From positions 1-25,639 of the forward strand of contig MU633745.1 in the NCBI GenBank assembly GCA_026770595.1: a DNA stretch of 25,639 bases, written 5' to 3'. Of the stretch, positions 1 through 8,351 are shown piece by piece. Every line of letters starts with the position of its first letter. The first letter of the stretch is position 1. The position numbers and the translations under genes are program-made. A model generated the notes under the pieces. The model saw only the letters and a list, made by a program, of their open reading frames with translations. It made no database searches and was not told the DNA's origin. The stretch is from Ochromonadaceae sp. CCMP2298. Lineage: Eukaryota > Sar > Synurophyceae > Ochromonadales > Ochromonadaceae.

Positions 1-758
1 ACCCAGCTGTAAGGGAGAGCATAAAAAAAGAGAGCCATGAGTGAGTTCGAATCCTTTGCTTCTTGTTACTGCATCCACATGGACTCACAGCTGTTCCTGG
101 GTTTTGTCGTACCTTTACTACCTGCCTCGCCAGTCGCCTCCAGGAGAGGGCCGAGGGCTCCACACTTGCGCCGCAACAGGGCAAAGCAAATCAAACGCTA
201 GTCCAGTGATATGTAATCTCGCGATCGCACCACTAGTCTGGCAGAACCTCGACCTGTGAGGCAAGAACAACTGCTCCGGAGATCTGCCTTTTGAGGGCTC
301 CCTCGCCAGTCGCCTCCAGGAGAGGGCAGAGGGCTCCACGCTTGCGCCGCCACAGGGCAAAGCAAATCAAACGCTAGTCAAGTGAGGTGTGAACTGCCGA
401 TTGCGCCGGAATCTAGGCGGAACCTCGACCGGTGCTTCGAGAACGACTGCTCCGCCATCTTCCTGATCTTGCAGGAGAGTCGCCAACATCCTCTCTTTTT
501 GAAGAAAGGGGACCCCCCAAAAAAGTCAAAATGGAAGCCCCGTCTTGGGGAATTCCCCTCTTAAAGTGAGGAGACCAATGACCTCCCTCATTGTACCACC
601 TGCAGAGGCTGCAGCAGCTCGGTCACGCCTTTGCCTGGTGGAGCATGGTGCGCGACAGTCCTCTAGACAGTCTTCTAGGGAACCTACCAGTCATCATCAT
701 CCATTCATCGCGACCGTCAGTGAGGCTATTAGTGCTCCTCCTATAATAAATAAAAATA
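1..758. other. Region without a convincing gene
   Basis: I see no supportable gene here. The longest ATG-started frame near the left edge (37-201) gives a 54-residue peptide with no recognisable domain, and half of it lies in the first copy of the direct repeat. The last part, roughly 700-758, is A/T-rich just before the ATG at 759 (an ATAATAAATAAAAATA run) and is the likely core promoter and 5' UTR of the DGQHR gene. A GGGGAATTCCCC palindrome lies near 548-560. Confidence 0.5.
125..455. repeat. 155-bp direct repeat, two copies
   Basis: Copy one runs 125-279 and copy two 301-455, a period of 176 bp. They align end to end without gaps by eye. The first 85 bases or so, beginning CCTCGCCAGTCGCCTCCAGG, are nearly identical; the remainder is clearly related but more diverged, and both copies end in ACTGCTCCG. 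Neither copy keeps a shared open frame. This looks like a local duplication or two units of a dispersed non-coding repeat whose left part may continue outside the window. Confidence 0.8.
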
Positions 759-2315
759 ATGATAGCGGTAATTAGGCCTGCAACTTGTAAGGCACGCATC
801 AGCGTGGCAGGCCTTCGCAGCTTTTCCACGCAGAAGGACCTGCAGGAGAGGGTAGCGAGCATCGTGTCGATTGGAATGGACAAGCTCAAGGGGACGATGC
901 TTCAAGTCATGGCTCAACGCATGAGCGAGGAAGACATGGTTTCCATGGCCAGCCACTGGGGGAAGAAACTGTCGGGACTCGGAATAGAACAAACGCCTGT
1001 CCCTCCAACGCCGAGCGCGGACCGGCAGATCCCTTCGCCGCAGACACTTTCGCCACCGACCCCTCCAAGTCGCACCACGAGCTCCCACACGCTCGAGATG
1101 CTACGAGTGGAGGCCCAGTCGACAGCGGGGGACATCGATCTGTACCACCCTATCCTGGGCGAGCAGATCGCGGACCTGGGCTACAAAAAGGTTTACCTGA
1201 CCAGCGTGAGAAATCTAGTTTTGGCCCCCGTCTGGAAGCGACAGGTGATAAGCCCGCACTAAAATGCCGCTGTCCGTCCCTCGCCCCTCTCCCTGTCCCA
1301 CAGCTTACATCTCCCGATCTGATTCCATCACTCAACCTGCCAGCGAATTCTGCGCCCCGAGCGTGCTGCGTTGATCGCCAGCGATAAGATCAAGAACAAG
1401 CGCGGTTCTTCTCTCGCGGGATGCATCGCCATGTATATGGATAAGGAGACCAAGCGAGTAGGGATCGTTGACGGTCAGCATAGGGTAGGCGCCTTGATGG
1501 TCCTGTCTCAGAGAGGTATGAGAGCTCCATTGCCGACCCAATGAGTTGGGCTAACGATCCTAACCACCGTCGTTGCACTGTACACAGGGTTCTGGGCAGA
1601 GGACGCGCAGAATGTTCTGGTCGAGGTTTTTTCCACGGGCCCCGAAGCGGAGGTCACAGCTCTCTTCAAGGAAATCAACTCGGCAGAGCCTGTGCGCTTG
1701 ATAGACTTGCTTGTGCTGGAGAACGAACAGGACGAGTCGGGGGATGGAAAAGGGGAGCAGCGAGGAGCTGAAGAGGTGCAGCATCCCGAACCTGCCGCTT
1801 TGCTTGCATCTGAGAAGCCTGCTCCGGTTGGCGGGGCAGCGACAGGAGGTGGTGGGAGTGGGAGTGGGAGTAGTCAGAGTGCAGACGCGGAGGATCACAA
1901 GCCTGCCGCCAAGCAGCCCAGGCCGAAGAAGCAGCAGAAGGACCTCTCCCCTCTCGCAGTTGTGCGCGTACTGAATGAAACAGCCGAGGCTCTGCAGACG
2001 CAGTACCCCGACATGTTCAAGATTAGCTCTCGCTGCCGCAGTCCTCACATGAACGTGGACGTGCTCAGAGACGACCTCTTCCAGTGCGGCTTCCTCTCTC
2101 GACACAAGGTGCGCACCACTGAGCAGCTCCTGCAGCTGCTACAAGAGATCAATGCTCGACTGGGCGATAGGTATCGGGCGGAGTATCCAGGCATTATCGG
2201 AGACGATGCTGCTACTGATGACGGGGAAATAGGGAAAGCAGTGGCCTCTGCTCTTGTTAAGGCAAAGCTGCATAACTTCTACCTGGGTATCGACAAGGGC
2301 TGGCACTATCAATAG
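759..2315 (+). CDS. DGQHR-domain protein, probably mitochondrial
   Basis: Three exons, 759-1244, 1344-1515 and 1588-2315, join in phase to give 461 residues; the introns (99 and 72 bp) are GT-AG. The first 24 residues (MIAVIRPATCKARISVAGLR, then SFST) are basic, free of acidic residues and end in a typical mitochondrial cleavage context. A conserved-looking core follows: LGYKKVYLTSVRNL, then RILRPERAALIASDKIK spanning the first splice, the exact motif VDGQHRVGAL near residue 200, VLVEVF, and LFKEINSAEPVRLIDL. This pattern matches the DGQHR superfamily, which includes DndB of bacterial phosphorothioate DNA modification and is related to ParB-type folds. A low-complexity Gly/Ser/Glu linker (about residues 265-320) separates a C-terminal module containing SRCRSPHMNVDVLRDDLFQ and LGDRYR. 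The joined reading frame across the motif strongly supports the splice choices. The biochemical function in eukaryotes is unknown to me; a nucleic-acid role is inference. Confidence 0.85.
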
Positions 2316-2553
2316 AATTTACTCTGCCCAAGATGATGCATCGGGGCGCTGTAAGATCGGATGTAAAGTTAGTATGTAATTAAGTCCGCCCGGGGAGATG
2401 CAAGAAATGCGGCAGCTGATAGTTGCAGATCCGACTTTGTTCAAAGAAGGAAGGGTTGTGTTGGTTTAAGTGGAAGTACGTTACACAATTACCAGTCCAC
2501 GTCTAACGCGTTGATCGTACTAGTGCTTACAACAGGAAACTAGGAGAGTGAGT

Positions 2554-3687
2554 TTAACCCTCCAGGGCCGAGGCTCCGGAGATGATCTCGATGAGCTCGG
2601 TGGTGATTCTGGCCTGGCGGGCTCTGTTGTACTGCAAGGTGAGCTTGCCGATCATCTCGCCAGCGTTCTTGGACGCATTCTCCATCGCACTCATGCGCGA
2701 AGACTGCTCGGAGGTGGCGTTGTCGAGCATGGCGTGGAAGAGGGTGGTGGCCATGGTGTACTCGTAGAAGTTCTGCAGCGTCTCGGGGTCCTTCTCGGGC
2801 TCCACCTCGAAGTCAAACAGGTAGGGGGCGGCGGGGTCCACCAGGGGGACAATGGACTTGATGGACGGGGTGTACGCAATGGCGGACTTGAAGTTGTTGT
2901 ACATCACGTGGATCGCGTCGAACTCGCCAGAGTTGGTCACCTCCTGGGTGATGGAGCAGGCGAGCTCGAAGCTGTAGGGCATCTGGCGGTCCGTGATGGT
3001 GCCGATGAACCGAGAGCCGTGCGTGCGGTTCAGCTGAGCGCGGCCCTTCTCGCCACATACGAAGATGCTGACAGTCTTGCCGTCGGCCTCCACTCTGGTC
3101 AAGGCATTCTTGACCATGCGGGACAGGATGGTGTTCACTCCTCCGCACAGACCCTTGTCGGTGGACAGCACCACGAAAAGGTTCTTCGCAGGGAAGGCAG
3201 TCACATCGAGCTCCTCCAAATCCTTTTTGGTGCCGCTGATGCTCTCGGTCCATTTCTGCAGACGAGGGGGTAGATAGGTCAAAAACGGTTACAACGACAC
3301 GGTGCAGGCATCTTAGGCTTACCGCGAAAGGATTGGCAGCCACTAATCGAGACTGGTCGCCACGCAACTTAGCAGCAGACACCATCTTCATCGACTTCGT
3401 GATCTTCTCAATGTTGCCTGTGCCCACCATTCTCTCCTTCACTGTATAGGAATAGCAGAAAATGTGTTAGTCGGGTCGCAAATGGCAAGGGGAAAAAATA
3501 ATAGGGCATTCTTACGCTGCTTCTCAGTGGCCATGCTACGCACTTGGATGGCCCTAAATAAGAGAGGTATGGAGGGGGGGAAGGAGAGGAGTCGATGGCG
3601 TCAATCTTTTGTCGGGGGTTCGTTCTGCAGGATTCGGTTGCAACTTTACCTTCTCGCCACCGGTTTAGATGCCTGGAACGCCTTCAT
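2554..3687 (-). CDS. ATPC (ATP5F1C-type): Mitochondrial F1F0-ATP synthase gamma subunit
   Basis: Four exons on the minus strand, 3687-3650, 3553-3516, 3441-3323 and 3255-2554, join in phase to 298 residues; introns are 96, 74 and 67 bp with GT-AG ends. Gamma is the rotating central stalk of the F1 motor. The protein begins with a basic presequence (MKAFQASKPVARRAIQVRSM), followed by the family's N-terminal helix (IEKITKSMKMVSAAKLRG), LSTDKGLCGGVN in the middle, and the diagnostic C-terminal helix RQARITTELIEIISGASAL. Length and motif order are those of mitochondrial gamma. The extra regulatory loop typical of chloroplast gamma is absent, as far as I can see, which together with the presequence points to the mitochondrion. 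Two tiny 38-nt exons encode the targeting region. Its 3' end converges on the DGQHR gene with 238 bp between stop codons. Confidence 0.97.
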
Positions 3688-4379
3688 TTTACAGGCTTAA
3701 ATCTGTGGATTGCGTGGAAGAACAACGCTAGTCCAGATTGGAGTGGCAGGGAGAAAAATCTGCACGAACAGGACAGGAAGATCTGGACCAGAGCTGCGGG
3801 GATGGAGAGGGAGGGAGGGCCGTGAGAGGTTTTGGGAGTCAATCTTCCCAAAATATTCGGAGGCCATTATTATGGGTGGAATTATGTCAATCTGTACAGG
3901 TCTGTGGGGTTTTAAGGTCCCGTTTTCGCTAAAAAAAAAACACCTCAAGCGGCATTTAGTGTTTTTTCGCCTTTTGGTGGGTTTCATTTATTCGCGACGC
4001 CAATTAATTAAAAAAACGAAAGAAAGAAAAAGTGTGACAAAAACGACACTTTTTGTCTTTTCCAGACGAAACTCACCTAACGGCGCCAAAATGGTGGTAT
4101 GTCCAAAAGCGCTAAATGCCGCTTGTTTTGGCAGAAATGGCTAGAATAGGGAAACCTGGAACTTCATACCGCCAAATCCCCTTTAAAAAACGCAACTACG
4201 TTACACACGCGGTTACAATGAACAAAAGAACGGGCAATAGTGTGAGAAGTGCTCTGAAAAGTCCCTCCAGCTTTGTTACAACTCGAATAATTCGCTCAAG
4301 CCTAATAGTAGGGATTTACACACGTATGGGCGAGACCGAATATCTCTGCTAAGTTATTAATTGTGGCCCAGGCAGCGTC
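3688..4379. promoter_or_regulatory. Upstream region of ATP synthase gamma, rich in inverted repeats
   Basis: This 692-bp spacer lies upstream of the gamma start and downstream of the PABP-like stop, so it should hold the gamma promoter and the PABP 3' end. It is much richer in A/T than the coding DNA (an A10 run near 3931-3940, several A5-A7 runs). An open frame on the plus strand through 3710-4144 has no ATG start at its head, no domain and a lysine-rich composition from the A runs, so I do not call it a gene. Several hairpin-forming sequences are listed separately. Confidence 0.5.
3946..4125. repeat. 14-bp inverted repeat enclosing a hairpin (MITE-like)
   Basis: CAAGCGGCATTTAG at 3946-3959 is the exact reverse complement of CTAAATGCCGCTTG at 4112-4125, with 152 bp between. 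Inside, GACAAAAA (4036-4043) and TTTTTGTC (4050-4057) form a perfect 8-bp stem with a 6-nt loop. Outside, another perfect 8-bp stem, TTTTGGGA and TCCCAAAA, lies at 3830-3853. The size, A/T-rich interior and inverted ends resemble a small non-autonomous transposon, but I cannot identify a target-site duplication. Confidence 0.5.
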
Positions 4380-5781
4380 CTAGTAATAAGGTGTTCTGCC
4401 GCCCCGCCCGCCACCGCGCATGAATCGACCCCCACCGCCGCGGAAGCCCCCGCCGCCGCCCCGGTAGCCACCACCGCCCCGGTAGCCCCCCCTGCCACGC
4501 CCCCCGAAGACAGGGCCCGCCCCAGGAGGCCCCCGCCCGCGACCGAAGCCCCGTCCGCCCCCACGACCGCCGCCCCTCGCGGTGGGCAAGTTCTGTCTCT
4601 TTGGCAGCACCTGCACCCGGGTAGAGAGAGGAACAGAAGTACAAAGAGTTGCCATAGTGAGAGGACGAGAGGAAGAAGGGAAGAGGGGAAGAGAGTAAGA
4701 GAGGAAGAGAAGGTGAGCGGTTGATGCGTGCGCATGTCACAGAGGCGCGCGAGCAGAGAGTCAAGAGTTCCGGCAGTGGATCTTTGACTGTGTCTGCGGA
4801 TGTGCGGGTGCTGTCTGCAGAGGAGCTGTCACTGCAGGGGCGGGGCTCACCTTCAGCTGCCGGCCCTTGAACATGCTGTCGTCCAGCTTGAGCGCGTCGT
4901 CCACCGCCTGCTTGTCCGTGAACTCCACGTAGGCGAACCTGGGGCCAGGGGGGGCAGGGGAGGCAGGGGGAGCAGGGGGAGCAGGGGGGGGTGCGGGAAG
5001 TGTCAAGTGAGTCGAATACAGAATACAGCGATGCAAAGATGCAAGATATCGAGATAGGGAATGGGGGAATCGGGTCGCTCTCATGTTGCGAATCTGGTTA
5101 AGGTGATTGTATCTTCCTCAGAGACTAGCTCAGAGTGGTGCATGAATCATTCATCATTGAGGACCCGTCCGTACCCAACCATCCACAGCACACACAGGAC
5201 AAAACACGTTAACAAGGATGCAAGGTTGCAAGGATGCAACAGGAGGATGGTGCAAGGGTGCAAGGGTGCTGGGTCAGCCTTACCCTTTGGCGCGCCCCGT
5301 GATCTTATCGCACATGATGGTGATGCGGTTGATCGTGCCGCAGGGAGCAAAGTGCGCGCGCAGCTCTTCAGGCGAGGCTTCGTAGTCTACTTGGCCCACG
5401 TATCTGCAGAGAGCAAGAGAGCGGGGAGAGGGGGGCGGGGCGAACAGTCACAGTGAGCGGTGGGCAGGAGAGGGGGCAAGAGAGGTATGTGTGTAGTGGA
5501 GTGTGGGATGGGGGTTGCGGAACACGTGCTATGTTCACTCACATTGAGTTTTCATCTATTTTATCTGATGCGGAGGTGATCTGCTTCTCCACTTGCTGCT
5601 GCATCTCAGTGAGCTTGTTCAGCTCCTCCTCCATCTCCAGCACTCTAGCTTTCATCTTCTCGGGCTCGTCTCCATCCTCCTTTGCATCGCTTCCCCCTAT
5701 TCCGTCGTCTCCATAGAGCTCGTCTGCACCATCCTCCTGATAATCCGCTATCGCATTCTCGTCGTACTCTTCGTCAGCCAT
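4380..5781 (-). CDS. PABPN1-like: Nuclear poly(A)-binding protein (PABPN1/PABP2-like)
   Basis: Four exons, 5781-5543, 5403-5284, 4938-4851 and 4610-4380, join in phase to 225 residues. Residues 1-40 are acidic ([18 protein letters not shown]). Residues about 42-75 form a coiled coil ([19 protein letters not shown]), as in PABPN1 where it stimulates poly(A) polymerase. One RRM follows: RNP2 is IYVGQV, built across the first splice, and RNP1 is KGFAYVEF, built across the second. The tail (about residue 150 on) is an RGG/glycine-rich RNA-binding and methylation region ending GGRTPYY. This order of acidic head, coiled coil, single RRM and Arg/Gly-rich tail is characteristic of nuclear poly(A)-binding protein, which sets poly(A) tail length, rather than of four-RRM cytoplasmic PABP. 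Introns are 139, 345 and 240 bp, longer than in the neighbouring genes. Confidence 0.93.
4941..4997. repeat. G-run array in an intron of the PABP-like gene
   Basis: Repeated GGGG or longer runs separated by CA, AGCA or AGGCA occupy the 3' end of the second intron. On the transcribed RNA they read as C-runs leading into the acceptor CCCCAG, so they serve as its polypyrimidine tract. On the other strand they meet the usual pattern for G-quadruplex DNA. Confidence 0.7.
5214..5271. repeat. Short degenerate tandem repeat in a PABP-like gene intron
   Basis: Units of 8-10 bp of the types GGATGCAAG, GTTGCAA and GTGCAAGG are repeated seven or so times within the second intron. The repeats are imperfect and do not affect coding sequence. 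They resemble the GCAGTG-type repeat in an intron at 6521-6580. Confidence 0.65.
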
Positions 5782-6286
5782 TTTTTACAGCGGAGAGCGT
5801 GGAACCAAACTGCCAGCTGTTCTTTGCGTGAACCTCTTACCCCCTCTTCACCTTGGCTTGACGGTTATCGATTAAGGCAACTTGGGCCCTTTGAAAGCAG
5901 GAATAATGACCGGGGGTGAGGAAGTCTTGCGCAGATCCAGCAGAGCTTCCACAGCCAGGCTCCTTGAACTGTGGAAGGTCTCTGGTGCCCAGCTTTTGCC
6001 TCTTGTGGAAGCTCGCCAAAAACGGCGGATTCCCCCTTGTTAGGAGAACCCATACCGGTAACTTACCGGGTATAAGTTAACTATTGATCAAAACACACAT
6101 TTTAAAGTCATGCGCTACTCCTCTCAAGTCTGATTTACGGGCATCCAAGAGCGATCAGACTTTGTTTCTTTTCTGGTGCAGTCAGCGAACGTGTTGCGGG
6201 ATCGTCCAAGTCTGGAACTCCACCCAATTTAAGCCCGTGTGCGAACGGCAGATTACTCATCAAATTATTTTAAAACCACCTGGTGG
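5782..6286. promoter_or_regulatory. Divergent promoter region, PABP-like gene and small plus-strand gene
   Basis: The 505 bp separate two genes that start away from each other. A near-perfect palindrome, CCGGTAA-C-TTACCGG at 6055-6069, sits in it and is a candidate protein-binding site. A plus-strand ATG frame at 5906-6043 gives 45 residues beginning MTGGEEVLRRSS. It has no donor site in the right phase to join the downstream exons, so I leave it as a possible small or upstream ORF only. Confidence 0.45.
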
Positions 6287-6782
6287 ATGCCTATTCACAT
6301 TTTTACAAGCGATCGGGCTGGCCAACCGTAACTAACAGCCCCCGCCAACTACTCCGCGCGCACAACTCTCGCTTGAAAGAAACTCCCAGCGCTCGACGGC
6401 CCTCCGCGGCAGATCCGTCGCTGCTGCGAGAGAGCGCTGCAGTATCCACGGTACGTTTGTTGAAGGGGGCGCTGGATTATCGACCTGCTTATAGTGCAGC
6501 ATATCGAGAGTGAGAGGGGGCGATGCAGCGGTGCAGTGACGCAGTGGTGCAGTGGTGCAGTGATGCAGTGATGCAGTGAGTGGGGACTGCTACATACAGA
6601 GCTTCGCAGCGCCCAATGTGAGACAGCAACACAGTTACAGACCTGAGCAGGTGAATGCCCAGATCGTATATGCAGAGGTTGTGCGACGGAGACAGGCAGG
6701 GGCAGCAACAGTTACGGTAGGCCCCTATGCTAGCGACCTGCGCAGAGAAGAAGATAAAAAGAAAAGAAGGGAAGAGGGGTAG
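6287..6782 (+). CDS. Small basic protein of unknown function
   Basis: The best model has three exons, 6287-6327, 6390-6450 and 6600-6782, joining in phase to 94 residues. The last exon is the most secure: behind a clear acceptor (TACATACAG) it encodes a coherent C-terminus with VNAQIVYAEVVRRRQAGAA, VTVGPYASDL and a very basic, acidic-mixed tail REEDKKKRREEG before the stop. The middle exon ends at a good donor (ACG|GTACGT). The first exon and the start are less sure; another acceptor at 6339-6340 would give a longer middle exon and a different beginning. I do not recognise the family. Its stop lies 50 bp from the stop of the next gene on the other strand. Confidence 0.55.
6521..6580 (+). repeat. 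8-bp tandem repeat in an intron
   Basis: About seven imperfect copies of GCAGTGRT (R is A or G) run head to tail inside the second intron of the small plus-strand gene, just before its acceptor. Confidence 0.75.
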
Positions 6783-6832
6783 GGTGTCACATCCGCAGGG
6801 GAAGGTGGGTCTGGATCAATTGGAGGCTTCAA

Positions 6833-7582
6833 CTAACTAAACAAATTATGATACTGCACTGCAGGTAAGAAGCGCGATGGCGGCATAGTGCTGTGCTGAG
6901 CGAACCTTCTTCATCGTCTGCAGGGACAGTGTCCTCCATTTCTGTGAGGCCGCCGTCGAACAATCCTGAAACTGGAGCACGTGGTTTTGCGTGTTAGTTA
7001 AAGCGAGATACCGGAGAGACGCTGCTGCGTTGATTACCGTCTATAGTTATGCTGTTGAGGGGGACCACGGCTGCGTTGTGGAACACCAGCGGCACATTCA
7101 GTTGTGTAAGTAAAGGAATTGCCACACTTAGCCTCCTGTTCCCTATTCGGTTGTTCCTAAGGGAAGTAAAAGATCACAACAGTAAGATTGCATCATCTAG
7201 TACAGCGACCGAAGGATGCGGTTGTAACAGTCCAAACAACAGGCGTTTGGCCGTGTCAGCTGTCGAACCTGCGGATGCTCCTGAGAGAGCGCCAGCAGAG
7301 GTCTGCCTGAAACCTCCTCATCTGCCCTATCCACACAGCTTCGTGTGCCGATGCGAATGAATGACTTCAGCTACAGGATGGCTCGAACACTCTCGAACCA
7401 GCAGTGAGGAGTGCAAGAGAGCTTTGGTTGCTTGAGGAAAGAAAGCTGGTGCTGGAGAATAGGAGGGCAAAACCTGTTACATCTTCAAATCGGAAAATGA
7501 CTAGTCGGACATTATGTATGGGATGCTTGCCCTTGCCCTCCTTTGCACACCGGGCAGGACTATCATAGGACAATTTATTCAT
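6833..7582 (-). CDS. Hypothetical protein, five small exons
   Basis: I built this gene by following splice sites and frame: exons 7582-7481, 7370-7204, 7156-7038, 6965-6906 and 6858-6833, total 474 nt or 157 residues. All four junctions keep phase. Introns are 110, 47, 72 and 47 bp with GT-AG ends; the acceptors CTTTTACTTCCCTTAG and CTCCAGTTTCAG are strong. Visible segments include HNVRLVIFRFEDLKSFIR across the first junction, RPNACCLDCYNRILRSL with three cysteines, RRLSVAIPLLTQLNVPLVFH, and an acidic C-terminus EMEDTVPADDEE. No signal peptide or membrane segment is evident and I do not recognise a domain. The last junction is least certain: reading through instead gives a different tail, stopping about 22 bases upstream in the same region. 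The gene sits 115 bp downstream of Psf2 on the same strand. Confidence 0.6.
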
Positions 7583-7697
7583 GTTGAATGTCAAGAACTA
7601 CAGAGCAGAAGAGTGGAGTAACTCATCTGAGTACAAGGTCTAATTATCTGACTCTGTACATTATTACGTAATTAAATGAGTTAACCATGTCCGACAT

Positions 7698-8351
7698 CTA
7701 CTTATTGCGGAACCTCCGAAGTCTTCTACCGCCAGTGCCAGTGCCCGCAGCGCCGCTATCAGCGTAGTCGTTGTCGTTGCTCTCAGCTGCGTCTGCAGAG
7801 GGGCAGAACTTGTGGAAGGCGTCCATGGAGCTGAGGAAGAAGCGCTTCATGGTCAGCACCTCCATAGAAGATGCGTTGTTCAAATTGGCGAAGGGCACTG
7901 CGTTGTTCCTGCTCACGGTCTCTGCGACGCCCATCACGCCCAGCCGAATCCGATCCATGCGAATGTTCTCAATGTCCTGCAGGAGCACAGCCACGTGGTG
8001 GGAGGTAGCGATGTCGTCCTTCGCGTTGGCCAGCAGCAGTTGCGCTATCTCCATGTAGTGGAACGGTAAGTCGGAGAGCGTGCCCTGCGTGCGCTCGAGC
8101 TGGACCCTTTCTTCTAAGGCGGCTACCGTCATCCAATCCGGTATCTGAATCGTGCACTTCCCTCTCTTCCGCAGAGTCACCGCCAGCCACAGAGGCACCA
8201 CTGCTGGAAATCCTCCAGTCAGGGGCCCGAACTGACCAGATACGAACTGCAGCTTGGGCTGGTCCACGCCTGGGATAATGGTGATGAGAGACTGCTCAGC
8301 AAAGAACCCGTTCTCCGCGGAGTTGATGCAATTCAGCGCAAGCCCAGACAT
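7698..8351 (-). CDS. PSF2 (GINS2): DNA replication complex GINS protein Psf2
   Basis: A single exon of 217 residues. GINS (Sld5-Psf1-Psf2-Psf3) joins Cdc45 and MCM2-7 to form the replicative CMG helicase in the nucleus. The sequence shows the Psf2 pattern: an N-terminal FFAEQSLITIIP, then GQFGPLTGGFPAVVPLWLAV (the loop and hydrophobic strand typical of Psf2), KCTIQIPDWM, and PFHYMEIAQLLLANAKDDI opening the helical domain. The tail after residue about 190 is a low-complexity Asp/Gly stretch ending in Arg-rich GGRRLRRFRNK. Length is normal for the family. The start at 8351 gives the usual N-terminus; a pyrimidine-rich TTTTCAG lies immediately before it on the coding strand, so a 5' UTR intron ending there is possible. 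Confidence 0.93.
   Translation of the reverse strand: MSGLALNCINSAENGFFAEQSLITIIPGVDQPKLQFVSGQFGPLTGGFPAVVPLWLAVTLRKRGKCTIQIPDWMTVAALEERVQLERTQGTLSDLPFHYMEIAQLLLANAKDDIATSHHVAVLLQDIENIRMDRIRLGVMGVAETVSRNNAVPFANLNNASSMEVLTMKRFFLSSMDAFHKFCPSADAAESNDNDYADSGAAGTGTGGRRLRRFRNK

Noticed and set aside
37-201. 54-residue ATG frame at the left edge
   Set aside because: Half of it lies in the direct repeat, and the second repeat copy does not preserve the frame.
2548-3273. Plus-strand open frame opposite ATP synthase gamma
   Set aside because: Gly/Val/Leu-rich mirror of the gamma exon; gamma motifs are unmistakable on the minus strand.
3710-4144. 144-codon plus-strand frame upstream of ATP synthase gamma
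   Set aside because: It lacks an ATG at its head, crosses the inverted repeats and A runs, and has no recognisable domain.
5906-6043. 45-residue ATG frame (MTGGEEVLRRSS...)
   Set aside because: No donor in the phase needed to reach the next exons and no domain; could be chance or an upstream ORF.
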